A stretch of 44,264 nucleotides of DNA from DUOA01 sp012839095 (lineage in GTDB: Bacteria; Bacillota; Clostridia; Caldicoprobacterales; DTU083): contig JBMNJE010000007.1 in the NCBI GenBank assembly GCA_050951505.1, forward strand, positions 1-44,264, read 5' to 3'. Below the pieces are notes generated by a model. The model had not been told where the DNA came from. It saw only the letters and a program-made list of their open reading frames with translations, and did no database searches. Made by a program: the position numbers and the translations under genes. Shown piece by piece: positions 22,462 through 32,046 of the stretch; the stretch's first letter is position 1; each line of letters starts with the position of its first letter.

Positions 22462-24960
22462 TTATTCGCCGACAAGCTTATAAGTCTCGCCTGTTCCCCA
22501 GGAAATCATCAATGAGCCGCTGATATTCCTGCACAGAATCCGGTTATTATCCAATTCCTCATATTCAATATTGGTATCAAGGAATTTATCGGCATCACCA
22601 TGTCCGCTGCTGCCGCAGGGGAAATGCACCGGCTTAACAATAGTGCCGGGTACCTTGCGGAAAATGACGTCTGCATCCCTGAGCCCGGTAACATAAAACC
22701 TTCTGTCTGTGCCTGGGAATACTGAAGGCTTAATGATACAGCTGACCTTTGATCTTTCTTTTTGCCTGACAAAAATCCGGCATTCATTGTACCACCAGCG
22801 AGGCAAGGTATATTCTGCAATGCTGTTTTCAACAATACAATCAGTTCCCATCATAATGGGAGCACCGTCAGGGAGACCAAGCCTCATTTTACATGTGGTA
22901 TCAGGTGCATATCCGGTCACATAGCAGGCATTTTCGCTCATGGAATACAATACCATGGGGGATTGATCGTCCAGCTCCTGAAGAGCAAAAGCGATATGGA
23001 CATCAAATTTTGTCAAAACGGCTCTGAGAAACTTGCCGGGCATCACATACTCGGAAGCCTTGAAGTTCCCAGGCAGCCTGGAGCGGGGATTTCCTTCCCC
23101 GGGAAAACTTCCGCGAACCCATGCCAGTCGTCCGGACAGCGCTCTGCCGTTAAAAACGCCGTATATTCTTTCCTCTCCGTCTGTATGCACTGCTTTAATC
23201 AGAATATCTACGTCGGAGCCGGCTCTAATCGTATTCAGCCCGCCGCCGCTGATTAGTGCCTGATGCTTCAGAACCCGGGAGGGATCACCGCCCTGCAGAA
23301 TCTTATCCTCCGGGAGACTGCTTTCTAAAATAAACTCTCCCTCCAGGGGCATAGTGGTTTCTATGCCAAGAAGTGATTTGATGGTATCTGATGCATGATC
23401 TGCCGGGCCGTACAGCAGAACATCGCCTTTCCTTAATAAGGCCTCCAGCACGGCCTTCTCCATATCCGAATCTTCATCCGGAACAGGCATCACCAATACG
23501 GTTTTGCCTGCAAGATGCCTTGCTGCATCACCTTTCACAAAGTTGGAAGCCGATATGACGGTATTCAGAGGCATGCCTGCGTCGACAGCGCTCTTAATGA
23601 ACCAGTCACCAAAAAGCACCTCACCGGCCCTGTCTTTTTGGAATCCGATTTTGTGATATTGCTCGAAAGGATAAACCCAGGTAACCGGTCCTGCTGAATC
23701 CGGATAATGGGAATATGCATCCAGCAGATGAGGTATTACCTCCACCGGACATCTGCGGGGAAGATTGCCGAAGGAATCATCTGCCGTCAGAAAGTTGATC
23801 CCATAAGGCTGCATGACCCTTAAGTTCTCATCCAGCCTGGCAACGGAAAGCGGCAGGTAAATGTCATGAGGCTGCCTGTTGTACCGGTCAAACCAGGGAC
23901 TGTTGATCCACCAGGGATCATGGGTATAATAGCGGAACAGATATCCCTCTGAAGGCGTTTCAGCAATATGGGACATATAACCCACCAGTTCCAGGCCAAA
24001 CTGCGCATCTATTGCAGCCCAGGGCGAATTGGGGGGAGCAAAGGGCAGGAATTCATATATGGAAGACAGCGGCGAGCCATGTGCAGCTATATCCATTCCT
24101 GTTGAGAGATTGCTTCCCCTTGTTTCGATCCGGACACCCGGGCAGGCTTCAGTAAACTTATGCCAGAACTCCAGGATTTGATCCTTTACTCTTTCTGCCG
24201 CACCGTCGAAAAATTCCTTTCCGTCAAAGCATTCCCCGGTCCAGTTCCAGGAGTCCCGTGAAAAACCAAAGCCATTGGAAAACCAAATATAATCAAAGCC
24301 CAGATCCTTTGCCAACTCCCTGTACTGAGCTCCCAGGAAAGTGCCGAAATGGGTGCCTTCCGGTATCCCGTCGGGAAAGGCCGCATATTTTCCGGTGTCA
24401 CCTTTCAGAATCGATGTGCAATGCACCCATTTACTTGAGCCATCACCGCCCAGTATAGAACCTTTTGATATTTCAGTATGCCTGTTATATTTGAAATCGG
24501 ATTTGGCAAACTCGGGACCGGGATCAAAAGTTGCCCCTACCGTTATCTCAAATCCGGTGATTTCCCTGCCGATTCTCTTTAATGCCGCTATGATGCGTTT
24601 CAAATCACCGTAAGTAATAACCGGCGGATTATCCATATAGTACCTGGGCCAGGAATGAAGCCCGAGCTTCTGCGGATCCGAACCTTGAGGTAAATCAGGC
24701 GGGTTAGCCAACCCCAGATACCTGGCCCATTCTATTTCATCATCCAGTTCCCCTCTGTATTCCAATATTTCGCTGCCATCCGCCGTCCACAGCAGAACAG
24801 AACAACCGGATGCCTTTATTAAGAGCTCCTTCCACTGATCAAAAAGCTCGGTGCAAACCTCTTCTATAAAGCTCTGTTCAAGACTCTTAAAGGGCTTCAG
24901 ACTCATTTCAAGGCAGACTCTGCCTACATTCATGTCTTTTGGATATTCAAAACTGTACAT
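22462..24960 (-). CDS. Unrecognised 832-residue protein of the sugar operon
   Basis: I do not recognise the family. The sequence is globular and free of membrane spans or a signal peptide. Residues 1-430 are rich in barrel-like strands with Trp and acidic residues: EITVGATFDPGPEFAKSDF, FDYIWFSNGFGFSRDSWNW and IETRGSNLSTGMDIAAHGSP. A flavodoxin-like stretch follows (about 470-560, KTVLVMPVPDED...LLRKGDVLLYGP), then a beta-rich C-terminus. This mirrors the three-part plan of the neighbouring 1007-residue hydrolase, so a glycosidase-type or sugar-isomerising role is plausible but unproven. GGAGGGG stands 6 bases before the ATG; it lies 42 bases after the isomerase and 74 before the hydrolase. 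Confidence 0.8.
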   Translation of the reverse strand: MYSFEYPKDMNVGRVCLEMSLKPFKSLEQSFIEEVCTELFDQWKELLIKASGCSVLLWTADGSEILEYRGELDDEIEWARYLGLANPPDLPQGSDPQKLGLHSWPRYYMDNPPVITYGDLKRIIAALKRIGREITGFEITVGATFDPGPEFAKSDFKYNRHTEISKGSILGGDGSSKWVHCTSILKGDTGKYAAFPDGIPEGTHFGTFLGAQYRELAKDLGFDYIWFSNGFGFSRDSWNWTGECFDGKEFFDGAAERVKDQILEFWHKFTEACPGVRIETRGSNLSTGMDIAAHGSPLSSIYEFLPFAPPNSPWAAIDAQFGLELVGYMSHIAETPSEGYLFRYYTHDPWWINSPWFDRYNRQPHDIYLPLSVARLDENLRVMQPYGINFLTADDSFGNLPRRCPVEVIPHLLDAYSHYPDSAGPVTWVYPFEQYHKIGFQKDRAGEVLFGDWFIKSAVDAGMPLNTVISASNFVKGDAARHLAGKTVLVMPVPDEDSDMEKAVLEALLRKGDVLLYGPADHASDTIKSLLGIETTMPLEGEFILESSLPEDKILQGGDPSRVLKHQALISGGGLNTIRAGSDVDILIKAVHTDGEERIYGVFNGRALSGRLAWVRGSFPGEGNPRSRLPGNFKASEYVMPGKFLRAVLTKFDVHIAFALQELDDQSPMVLYSMSENACYVTGYAPDTTCKMRLGLPDGAPIMMGTDCIVENSIAEYTLPRWWYNECRIFVRQKERSKVSCIIKPSVFPGTDRRFYVTGLRDADVIFRKVPGTIVKPVHFPCGSSGHGDADKFLDTNIEYEELDNNRILCRNISGSLMISWGTGETYKLVGE

Positions 24961-25002
24961 TGCATCCCCTCCCTGTGGCTGCTCCTCTGTTTGTTCCCGA
25001 AC

Positions 25003-26454
25003 TCATCCTTCGATAATAACAGCCTCGATTCCCAGTGCATCCGCTATTTTCTTAATGGTGGATGCGTGATGCCCGACTCCCAGAGCATAATGATGGGTCG
25101 GACCTTCTGCAAGCCATTTATGCAGAAAAGTTACTGCATCAGGACTAAAATGACCCCGGGTATTGGAGTTTCCCGTGGGAGGTATGGGACCTTCCCTGGA
25201 TTCTCCTTCTGCTATTATAAACTTGAACTTTCCGTCTTCCCTGACAGTTATACACAACATGGTAATGGGGCCCTGCTTTATTTTAAACTCAACGGAAGCA
25301 CCGGAACCCGGTTTGCCGTGATATTTTTTCAGACTGCGCAGAACCGGTTTGTCATCAGCAATATTTATATGATGCGGACCGTCATGCCCCACCAGAATAA
25401 AATCTTCATTGAAGTCAATGGGATGGAATTCAGCAAAGCTGCCTCCGATGCCAAGGCTGTCCATGATCATCATGGCCACACAGGTTTTCAGATCCAATTC
25501 ACCGCACATGGGGAAGCCTGCAGCACTCAGGAGGGAATTGCCCACAATAAAGTTGGTTACCAGCTCGCGCATTTCAGAGCCTTCTTCTGCCTCATAGTAG
25601 TAGGCCATTCCATCCAGCTGTTTTTCCTCTATAAAACGATCCAGGGCTACAGCTGCCTTGGCTGCTATTATCAAGTCCTCTTCCCTGAGTTTCTCCGTGA
25701 TGGGATCGGATTTCGGATCCGGCGTATCAAAAAAGCTGAGAATTTCTTTTTTCTTCCGCTCTATTTCCTCCCGGCTTACCTGCCTGTAATGCCGCATCAC
25801 GTCATCGGGCTCCACCTGCACGATATGAATACCGAACTGAGCAGTAAAGGCCGTGGGATCGGTGTGCATATCCAGCATGGATTCCAGTACATGTCCCATC
25901 TGCCCTATTCTGGCCCCTTTGATATCGTGAAGCACGCATGCAATCCGGCACCACTCACCGATTTCCTCCCTTGCCTTCGGATCATCATAAAGGGTGCCTA
26001 TTACGGAAGGAGGAACTTTTTTGCCCATCCTGACAGAAACACCGACAAATTCAGGCAGGGAACATATATTGTCATTTACCAGCTGCATATATGTGCTGGC
26101 ACGGGTATAGTCCATGGCTTTCAGGGGCTGAAGTGCAACCAGAACTATGGGAATATCCATCTCTCTTTGTATGATGCCCCATGTGGAACTGGTCGCATAG
26201 GTGAGCATATTGCAGAATATCAGGTCCAGATTTGCAGCCTTCAGCTTTTTTACAGCCTCGTAGGATTTCAGGGCATTATCTATCATGCCGAAGTCAATTA
26301 CTTCCACGCCATTGCTTTCCACTATTCTTTTCAGTTCCTCATGATAGGACATAAGCTCTTCCAGCAATCCATCAAACTGCCCCCAATATGTGTCATGCCC
26401 CACACCGAAAATTCCGATTCTCGCCGTCCGAGGCTTCCGCCTTTCAATAATCAT
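25003..26454 (-). CDS. L-arabinose/L-fucose isomerase-like protein
   Basis: Sugar isomerase-fold protein of 483 residues. Ligands matching the arabinose isomerase metal set are visible: E319 in CGELDLKT, E342 in FAEFHP, H357 in VGHDGP and H454 in GPTHHYALGVGH, in the right order and similar spacing to E306, E333, H350, H450 of E. coli AraA. Divergence elsewhere is large, so the sugar may not be arabinose; other members of this superfamily act on unusual ketoses. The ribosome site is GGAGG, 8 bases before the ATG. It follows the substrate-binding protein after 119 bases that contain a strong hairpin. No kinase or epimerase for a pentose pathway is nearby. Confidence 0.82.
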   Translation of the reverse strand: MIIERRKPRTARIGIFGVGHDTYWGQFDGLLEELMSYHEELKRIVESNGVEVIDFGMIDNALKSYEAVKKLKAANLDLIFCNMLTYATSSTWGIIQREMDIPIVLVALQPLKAMDYTRASTYMQLVNDNICSLPEFVGVSVRMGKKVPPSVIGTLYDDPKAREEIGEWCRIACVLHDIKGARIGQMGHVLESMLDMHTDPTAFTAQFGIHIVQVEPDDVMRHYRQVSREEIERKKKEILSFFDTPDPKSDPITEKLREEDLIIAAKAAVALDRFIEEKQLDGMAYYYEAEEGSEMRELVTNFIVGNSLLSAAGFPMCGELDLKTCVAMMIMDSLGIGGSFAEFHPIDFNEDFILVGHDGPHHINIADDKPVLRSLKKYHGKPGSGASVEFKIKQGPITMLCITVREDGKFKFIIAEGESREGPIPPTGNSNTRGHFSPDAVTFLHKWLAEGPTHHYALGVGHHASTIKKIADALGIEAVIIEG

Positions 26455-26501
26455 GTACTTTACCTCCGATGAAGCAATATTTTAGTCTGTTTTCATAATT
26501 A

Positions 26502-26531
26502 GAGCGGGCAGCCATTAAGCACAGCCCGCTC
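26502..26531 (-). terminator. Intercistronic hairpin after the binding-protein gene
   Basis: GAGCGGGC (26502-26509) pairs with GCCCGCTC (26524-26531). No U-run follows, so it is more likely a partial terminator or mRNA-end stabiliser than a full stop. This would raise binding protein levels relative to the downstream enzymes. Confidence 0.6.
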
Positions 26532-26573
26532 AATTCAGTTGGTTATAAGATGATTATAAAACGCTGCCTGTTC

Positions 26574-28223
26574 TTAATTGGCGCCGGCAAAACGATCGTA
26601 TGCAGTCTGATATATTTCTACCAGTCTTCCAACCTTCATTTTTTCCAGATTGGCCACATAATCATCCCAGCCGCTTAAATCGGTTTCGCCGGTTATGAAG
26701 CTGGCTTCCATCTGCTCCACGTATTTCAGGATATCCGTCTTCAGCGTTGCCGCTTCCTCCTGTTCATCCGCAGTCAATTTAAGAATCGGGAAGGAAGATT
26801 TCATGTGGGGCAGGTAGGCTTCAGCAATCTGCTCTTCCAGATTGACAACATGCGCTGCATTCAGACCCAGCAGGAACTCTCCTGTTACCACACCAGGAGT
26901 GGCGGTTCCGCAGTTGGGAGTAAGGGTGCCCCTGTATTCTTCTGAAGAGGCATAACCATCGGGAACGATTTTCTCCCACATCTTGCGTTCTTCATCAATA
27001 TACTGCCAGCCCAGGCCTTCGGGCCCCTGACTCATGAATGCTCCGCCTTCGTGGGTAAAGAAGTAGTCTACCCATCTGATGGAAGCTTCGGGATGCTCAT
27101 TCTTATCGGTAATGGCAAATTGTCCAAAGCTGATAGGATACTTGTTGGGCCACATCTGCTCGCTGTTCATATCGCTGGTCAGCGGCGGTATAGCCTTATA
27201 TTTGGGGTAATTCTCCATTGTGTCAACTATATAGCTGGCAAGGTGTGCAAAGGAGCCGATAAGGGTTTGATTTCCCTTGCCTACGTATTGTTGTGTAGTT
27301 TGCGTAAAGGACTCGGTGTCCATCAATCCTTCTTTGTAGAGCTTGTTCATAAAGGTTAGATATGCTTTCCAGGCATCACTGGTGGGTATAAAGAATACAT
27401 TATTGTCTTTCACGTCAAAGAACTCGGAATTATACATTACCCCGTATGCTGCCAGGAATGCGCCGCGGGTCTGCCCCAGGGTATCACCGCAGAAAGACAT
27501 GGGAATTTCATCAGCCTGGTTGTTGCCATTTGGGTCATTTTCCTTAAATGCCTTCAATGTTTCATAGTATTCATCAATGGTCTTCGGCATCGGCAGGCCA
27601 AGGTTGTTCAGCCATTCCTGGTTGACCCACAGCTTTGATGCAACCGTATCCCTCGGCGCCAGGCTGACCTGAGGCAGGGTGTACCAGTTTCCGTCGGATG
27701 CAAAAGACATGCTCTTATAATCAGGATTTGCCTCAAAGAAGGCTGTAATATTAGGTGCATACTTGTCTACCAGTTCATTCAGATCACGAAATACTCCCTG
27801 GGAACCATAGGTGAGTTCTTCATCACCCGACAGGCCGGCTCCATAAAAGATGTCCGGATAGTCTCCGCTTCCCAGAAGCAGGCTTTTGCGCTCCAATGCA
27901 GCTTCCGGAGCAGCAAGATCGAATTTGAAGGCTATGTTGGTCATCTCCTCCATTTCCTTCCAGAAGGGCATTTCTTCCCAATCGCCCTGGATAGGAGCCT
28001 TTACACTGAACAGTGTCAGGGTGATTTTTTCATTTACAATCGGATAGCCTGTTGCGTTGAAATTCTCAGTTCCCTCATCATCAGCTCCGGGAGTTTCCTC
28101 GCCGCCGGTTTCTGCCGGTTTCTGAGTGGGGTCTGTTCCGGCAGGTTCTTTATCGCCGGTACATCCGCTCAGAATGCCTACAAACAAACCTAAAGCCAAG
28201 ATTAATGCAAGCAGTTTCTTCAT
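26574..28223 (-). CDS. Sugar ABC transporter substrate-binding lipoprotein (LplA type)
   Basis: Lipoprotein of 549 residues: signal MKKLLALILALGLFVGI with lipobox LSGC (Cys21), then an acidic Gly/Thr/Pro linker rich in E and D (about 22-55). The solute-binding domain follows, of the large LplA class used with LplB/YtcP permeases for oligosaccharides or uronides. Typical segments are WEEMPFWKEMEEMTNIAFKF, GSGDYPDIFYGAGL and DPNGNNQADEIPMSF. AGGAGG precedes the ATG. It follows the two permease genes. No ATPase gene is in the operon, so a shared MsmX-type ATPase is probably used. The substrate is not deducible, but partner genes suggest plant or mucin oligosaccharides. Confidence 0.93.
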   Translation of the reverse strand: MKKLLALILALGLFVGILSGCTGDKEPAGTDPTQKPAETGGEETPGADDEGTENFNATGYPIVNEKITLTLFSVKAPIQGDWEEMPFWKEMEEMTNIAFKFDLAAPEAALERKSLLLGSGDYPDIFYGAGLSGDEELTYGSQGVFRDLNELVDKYAPNITAFFEANPDYKSMSFASDGNWYTLPQVSLAPRDTVASKLWVNQEWLNNLGLPMPKTIDEYYETLKAFKENDPNGNNQADEIPMSFCGDTLGQTRGAFLAAYGVMYNSEFFDVKDNNVFFIPTSDAWKAYLTFMNKLYKEGLMDTESFTQTTQQYVGKGNQTLIGSFAHLASYIVDTMENYPKYKAIPPLTSDMNSEQMWPNKYPISFGQFAITDKNEHPEASIRWVDYFFTHEGGAFMSQGPEGLGWQYIDEERKMWEKIVPDGYASSEEYRGTLTPNCGTATPGVVTGEFLLGLNAAHVVNLEEQIAEAYLPHMKSSFPILKLTADEQEEAATLKTDILKYVEQMEASFITGETDLSGWDDYVANLEKMKVGRLVEIYQTAYDRFAGAN

Positions 28224-28292
28224 TTCTTAACTCCTCCTACTTTTATTAATTCATTTATTTGATACTCCCGATTGCCGGGAAAATTTAATACA

Positions 28293-29183
28293 TCAGCCTT
28301 TAATAGCTCCCAGCATAATGCCCTTGGTAAAATATTTCTGCAGGAATGGATAGACAACAAGCACCGGCAGGCTTGAAACAATAATTACGCAGTATTTAAT
28401 GGATTCAGCCAGCTTTGCCTGTTCTGCCATGGACTCTATATCAGAAGCGGAAGCGCTTGCCATATGCTGACTCTGAATCAGTATCTCTCTGAGAACCAGC
28501 TGCAGCGGTTTCAGATTTTCGTCAGAGATATAAAGCAGGGCACTAAAGTATTGATTCCAGTGGCCTACACCATAAAACAGAGCCATAACTGCAATAATGG
28601 GAGCAGACAAAGGAACAACAATCCTTATAAACAATCTTGTATTGCTGCATCCGTCTATAATGGCAGCCTCTTGCAGCTCCAGCGGAATGTTGTTCTGCAT
28701 ATAGGTCCTGGACACAATGAGATTGTAAGTACCAACGGCACCTGGCAGCATCAATGCCCAGAATGTATTGGTCAGATGCAGCCCTTTGACCACCAGGTAA
28801 GTAGGAATCAGCCCGCCGTTGAAAAACATGGTTATTGTAAAAAGCGCGATTATAAAGTTTCTTCCCTGCAAATCTCTTCTTGATAAAGCATAAGCTGCAG
28901 GTATTGTAACTATTAAGTTAATGATAGTACCTAAGCCGGTATAGAAAATTGTGTTACGATATCCTCTCCAGATATCATCATTTGCAAAAACTCTAATATA
29001 TCCGGATAAATTGAAGCCCTTGGGCCAGAAGTATACCTGCCCTGTATTTACCATTACCGGATCGCTGAAGGAAGCGATAACAACATAGTAAAGAGGATAA
29101 ATAACTATTATCAGAACCATCGTCAATATGAATAAATTAACTGCATTGAAAATACGATCCGGAATACTTTCTCTTATAGTCAT
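28293..29183 (-). CDS. Carbohydrate ABC transporter permease (YtcP/LplC type)
   Basis: Integral membrane protein of 296 residues with six predicted spans. The conserved permease loop is ELQEAAIIDGCSNTRLFIRI-VVPLSAP (the EAA motif that docks the ATPase), followed by VLVVYPFLQKYFTKGIMLGAIKG, the typical C-terminus of this class. GGGGAG lies 6 bases before the ATG. It is 12 bases after the other permease gene, making a heterodimeric channel with it. Confidence 0.95.
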   Translation of the reverse strand: MTIRESIPDRIFNAVNLFILTMVLIIVIYPLYYVVIASFSDPVMVNTGQVYFWPKGFNLSGYIRVFANDDIWRGYRNTIFYTGLGTIINLIVTIPAAYALSRRDLQGRNFIIALFTITMFFNGGLIPTYLVVKGLHLTNTFWALMLPGAVGTYNLIVSRTYMQNNIPLELQEAAIIDGCSNTRLFIRIVVPLSAPIIAVMALFYGVGHWNQYFSALLYISDENLKPLQLVLREILIQSQHMASASASDIESMAEQAKLAESIKYCVIIVSSLPVLVVYPFLQKYFTKGIMLGAIKG

Positions 29184-29195
29184 GTTAACTCCCCT

Positions 29196-30158
29196 CTACC
29201 ACAGACTGGATTGCCCAAGCCTTCTGGATATCGCATTAACGCTTACCAATAAAATGAAATTTACAATTGAGTTGAACAGGCCTACGGCTGTTGCAAAGCT
29301 GAACTCTGCCCGCTGCAGACCCACCTTGTAGACGTAGGTGGATATGACTTCACTTGTTTCTATATTCAGGTTGTTTTGGAGCATATATACCTTTTCAAAA
29401 CCTACCGACATGATATTTCCTGTGTTCAAAATCAGAAGTATGACAATCATGGGAACGATTCCCGGTATATCAATATGCCAGATCTTTTGCAATCTGGTGC
29501 ATCCGTCCACCCTTCCGGCTTCATAAAGCTCAGGATCTATGGCTGAGAGGGCGGCAAAATACATAACGGAATTCCAGCCTGCATTCTGCCAAATGCCGGA
29601 AAAGACATAAATACTGGGGAACATATCCTTTTTTTCCATAAAGGCAATGGGCTCTTTACCCAGTACCTTCAGCAACTGATTGACAAAACCTGACGATGGA
29701 GACAAAAATGAAATAATCATGCTGGTCATAACTACCATGGAAATAAAATGAGGTGCATAAGTAACCGTCTGAATAAACCTTTTATAGTAACTGCTTCGAA
29801 CCTCGTTAAGCAGCAGGGCCAGGATTATAGGCACGGGAAAAGCAACGACCGTGGCATAGATACTGAGGCGAAGAGTGTTGGTAATAATGTTGGAAAAATA
29901 ATAGGAGTTAAAAAAACGCTCAAAGTGTTTGAATCCTGCCCAGGGACTGCCCGTAATTCCTTTTGTTGCAATAAAGTCCTTAAATGCGATCTGCACCCCA
30001 TACATGGGTACGTAGTTGAAAATAATAATGGTAGCCAAAGCAGGCAGTATAAACAAATACAGCTCATAATTGGAAAGTGCCTTGCGAAAAGCCTTTTTCC
30101 GCCTGCTGACAGATGAATGTAATGAGGTGGGGATGGTTTTTGTCCTGACATTCTCCAT
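29196..30158 (-). CDS. Carbohydrate ABC transporter permease (LplB type)
   Basis: Integral membrane protein of 320 residues with six predicted spans after a basic cytoplasmic N-terminus (RRKKAFRKALSNYELYLFIL). Class signatures are FNYVPMYGVQIAFKDF, SAIDPELYEAGRVDGCTRLQ (EAA motif) and the C-terminal NAISRRLGQSSLW. It is the first gene of the operon; the promoter is about 120 bases upstream. The AraC gene is divergent. Confidence 0.95.
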   Translation of the reverse strand: MENVRTKTIPTSLHSSVSRRKKAFRKALSNYELYLFILPALATIIIFNYVPMYGVQIAFKDFIATKGITGSPWAGFKHFERFFNSYYFSNIITNTLRLSIYATVVAFPVPIILALLLNEVRSSYYKRFIQTVTYAPHFISMVVMTSMIISFLSPSSGFVNQLLKVLGKEPIAFMEKKDMFPSIYVFSGIWQNAGWNSVMYFAALSAIDPELYEAGRVDGCTRLQKIWHIDIPGIVPMIVILLILNTGNIMSVGFEKVYMLQNNLNIETSEVISTYVYKVGLQRAEFSFATAVGLFNSIVNFILLVSVNAISRRLGQSSLW

Positions 30159-30276
30159 CGATGATGTCCTCCTCCCATGTATGTGGAGTTAGATAGATTT
30201 AGTTTGATAAAAGGATAAAAGAATATATATTTGTGATACGACTGTCATTAACCGGTACTGTTCTTTCTGCAATTTA

Positions 30277-30305
30277 ATTATAGGACAGAAAGTTAACATA
30301 GTCAT
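30277..30305 (-). promoter_or_regulatory. Promoter of the lplB-like sugar operon
   Basis: Minus-strand ATGACT (30300-30305), a 17-base spacer and perfect TATAAT (30277-30282). The poor -35 box fits an activator-dependent promoter; the divergent AraC regulator is the obvious candidate. The 30159-30636 gap holds this and the AraC promoter; no other gene was seen. Confidence 0.6.
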
Positions 30306-30532
30306 TTAACAAAGTTGATATATCATCACAGTTTCTTGGCATCTATAGATCGCTTTGTTGATTTACATAATATAGGCTCTATTTAAAATATTCCTGTGCA
30401 TATTTGTGTATTATTTCTATCAATATGTTATATATATTAAGTAGAATTATAGTATCTATGAGCGTTATGTGATTAAAGTCTGCAAGGAATCTTTAACTTA
30501 CAAATTGTGTAATATACCGACATAAAAGAAAG

Positions 30533-30562
30533 TTGACAAAATGGAGATTTATAAACTAAAAT
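30533..30562 (+). promoter_or_regulatory. Promoter of the AraC regulator gene
   Basis: Perfect TTGACA (30533-30538), an 18-base spacer and TAAAAT (30557-30562), 70 bases before the ATG. Confidence 0.65.
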
Positions 30563-30636
30563 TAAGACAAAGGTTCTGCTTTAAAACATTCTGCAATCAC
30601 TGTTAAACGAATATCATCTATGAGGGATGTACGGCA

Positions 30637-31533
30637 ATGAGTGATAATTTTATTATAAATAATGAATTGGATCTGTCTCCCGAATCCATTTGGATAATTG
30701 ATGCTCCTACGCTCCGGGCTAAATCCTCTTTTGTTTATCTGCAGGAGTGCGGGGATTTTCTGTCCAACTCAAGGCATTACACAAGAAGAAAAAGAGGTTT
30801 GCAGTCTTATCTGATTGAATACACCCTGTCAGGGGAAGGCACTTTGGAATATGAAGGAGAAATCTATACATTAAGGCCCGGCAATTTCTTCTGGATTGAC
30901 TGCTATGAACCCCATTGTTATTATACAAATCCCGATGCAGGCTGCTGGCACACTCTTTGGGTTCACTTCTACGGCGGAAACAGCGAACAATACTATAATC
31001 ACTTTGTTTCACTGAATAACGGAAAGCATATTTATGAACAGGATAACAATATTCAAATCAGTTCCCTTATACGAGAGTTGATCCGAATCTATACAAAACA
31101 GGAAATTAATGCTTCAGACAGAATATATGCCTCCGGAATCATAACCATGACTATGGCTGAATGTATTCAGGCTCTGAATAATGAAAACCTGACAGAGCCA
31201 ATGCCTGAATGCATAAAAGATGCTCTGCACTATATTGCTGATAATTACACCAGGGAAATTACTTTGGACCATTTGGCCGGCCGCTACAACATCAACAAGT
31301 TTTATTTTCAGAAGCTGTTCAAACGTTATACGAATACCACCCCAAATCAATATCTGATTACGAACCGTTTAAGTGCAGCCAAGGAACTGCTGCGTACCAC
31401 CTCCCTCACGATAAACGAAATATCCTATGAGGTTGGAATTCCCAGTGTCAATCACTTTATAAATCTGTTTAAAAGACAGGAAGGCCTGACGCCTCAAGCC
31501 TTCCGTGATATGTGGTACAACAATCAGGGCTAA
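30637..31533 (+). CDS. AraC-family transcriptional regulator
   Basis: Regulator of 298 residues: N-terminal cupin sensor (about 30-150; GEGTLEYEGEIYTLRPGNFFW and WHTLWVHFYG) and C-terminal double helix-turn-helix (about 195-295; EITLDHLAGRYNINKFYFQKLFKR, then LTINEISYEVGIPSVNHFINLFKR and GLTPQAFRD). It probably binds the transported sugar or a derivative and activates the divergent transporter-isomerase-hydrolase operon, whose promoter has a weak -35 box. GAGGG precedes the ATG by 9-10 bases. Confidence 0.95.
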   Translation: MSDNFIINNELDLSPESIWIIDAPTLRAKSSFVYLQECGDFLSNSRHYTRRKRGLQSYLIEYTLSGEGTLEYEGEIYTLRPGNFFWIDCYEPHCYYTNPDAGCWHTLWVHFYGGNSEQYYNHFVSLNNGKHIYEQDNNIQISSLIRELIRIYTKQEINASDRIYASGIITMTMAECIQALNNENLTEPMPECIKDALHYIADNYTREITLDHLAGRYNINKFYFQKLFKRYTNTTPNQYLITNRLSAAKELLRTTSLTINEISYEVGIPSVNHFINLFKRQEGLTPQAFRDMWYNNQG

Positions 31534-31644
31534 ATAAATAATTTATTTACAAACAGTAAAAAATATATAATTTTCAATATTGGAAGTACTCAATAATGTT
31601 TATAAATTGCCATTTATGGTATAATTTAAGCAAGGTGGTTGATG

Positions 31645-32046
31645 ATGCATATGGATAAAAATGAGCTAATAAAATATTGGATAAGAACTTCTGAACGAGA
31701 CTACAACACTATGTTAAACCTGTATGAAAGCAAAGATTATCATTGGAGTTTATTCATAGGACATCTGGTTATTGAAAAATTGCTTAAAGCACTCTACATT
31801 ATAGATATGCATGAAAATCCACCAAGAATCCATGATCTTCTGAGAATAGCAAATATGTTGAATCTTGAAACCACTGAAGAACAAAGAGACACTTTAGATC
31901 TGATTACAACCTTTAATATAAGCGCAAGATATCCAGATTACAAACAGTCATTTTATAAGATATGCACACGAGAGTATGCAGAGAAAAACATTAAGAAAAT
32001 AAAGGAGTTAAGAGAATGGCTTCTTTCAATGATAAATCAACGGTAA
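31645..32046 (+). CDS. HEPN-domain protein (partner of the MNT nucleotidyltransferase)
   Basis: About 134 residues, all helical, of the COG2250-type HEPN family: YWIRTSERDYNTMLNLYESKDY, HWSLFIGHLVIEKLLKALY, HDLLRIANML and ISARYPDYKQSF. The RX4-6H RNase motif of HepT-type toxins is not visible, so RNase activity is doubtful. The start is taken as the ATG at 31645, 6 bases after AAGGTGG; TTG and ATG codons slightly upstream overlap that site. TATAAT lies at 31619-31624, giving a very short leader. It overlaps the next gene by 31 bases, so the two are co-translated, as in HEPN-MNT pairs. Confidence 0.88.
   Translation: MHMDKNELIKYWIRTSERDYNTMLNLYESKDYHWSLFIGHLVIEKLLKALYIIDMHENPPRIHDLLRIANMLNLETTEEQRDTLDLITTFNISARYPDYKQSFYKICTREYAEKNIKKIKELREWLLSMINQR

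Noticed and set aside
24991..26472. 493-codon plus-strand open frame
   Set aside because: It is exactly antisense to the AraA-like isomerase, whose metal-site motifs and ribosome site are clear; the plus-strand translation has no family features. It is a by-product of codon bias.
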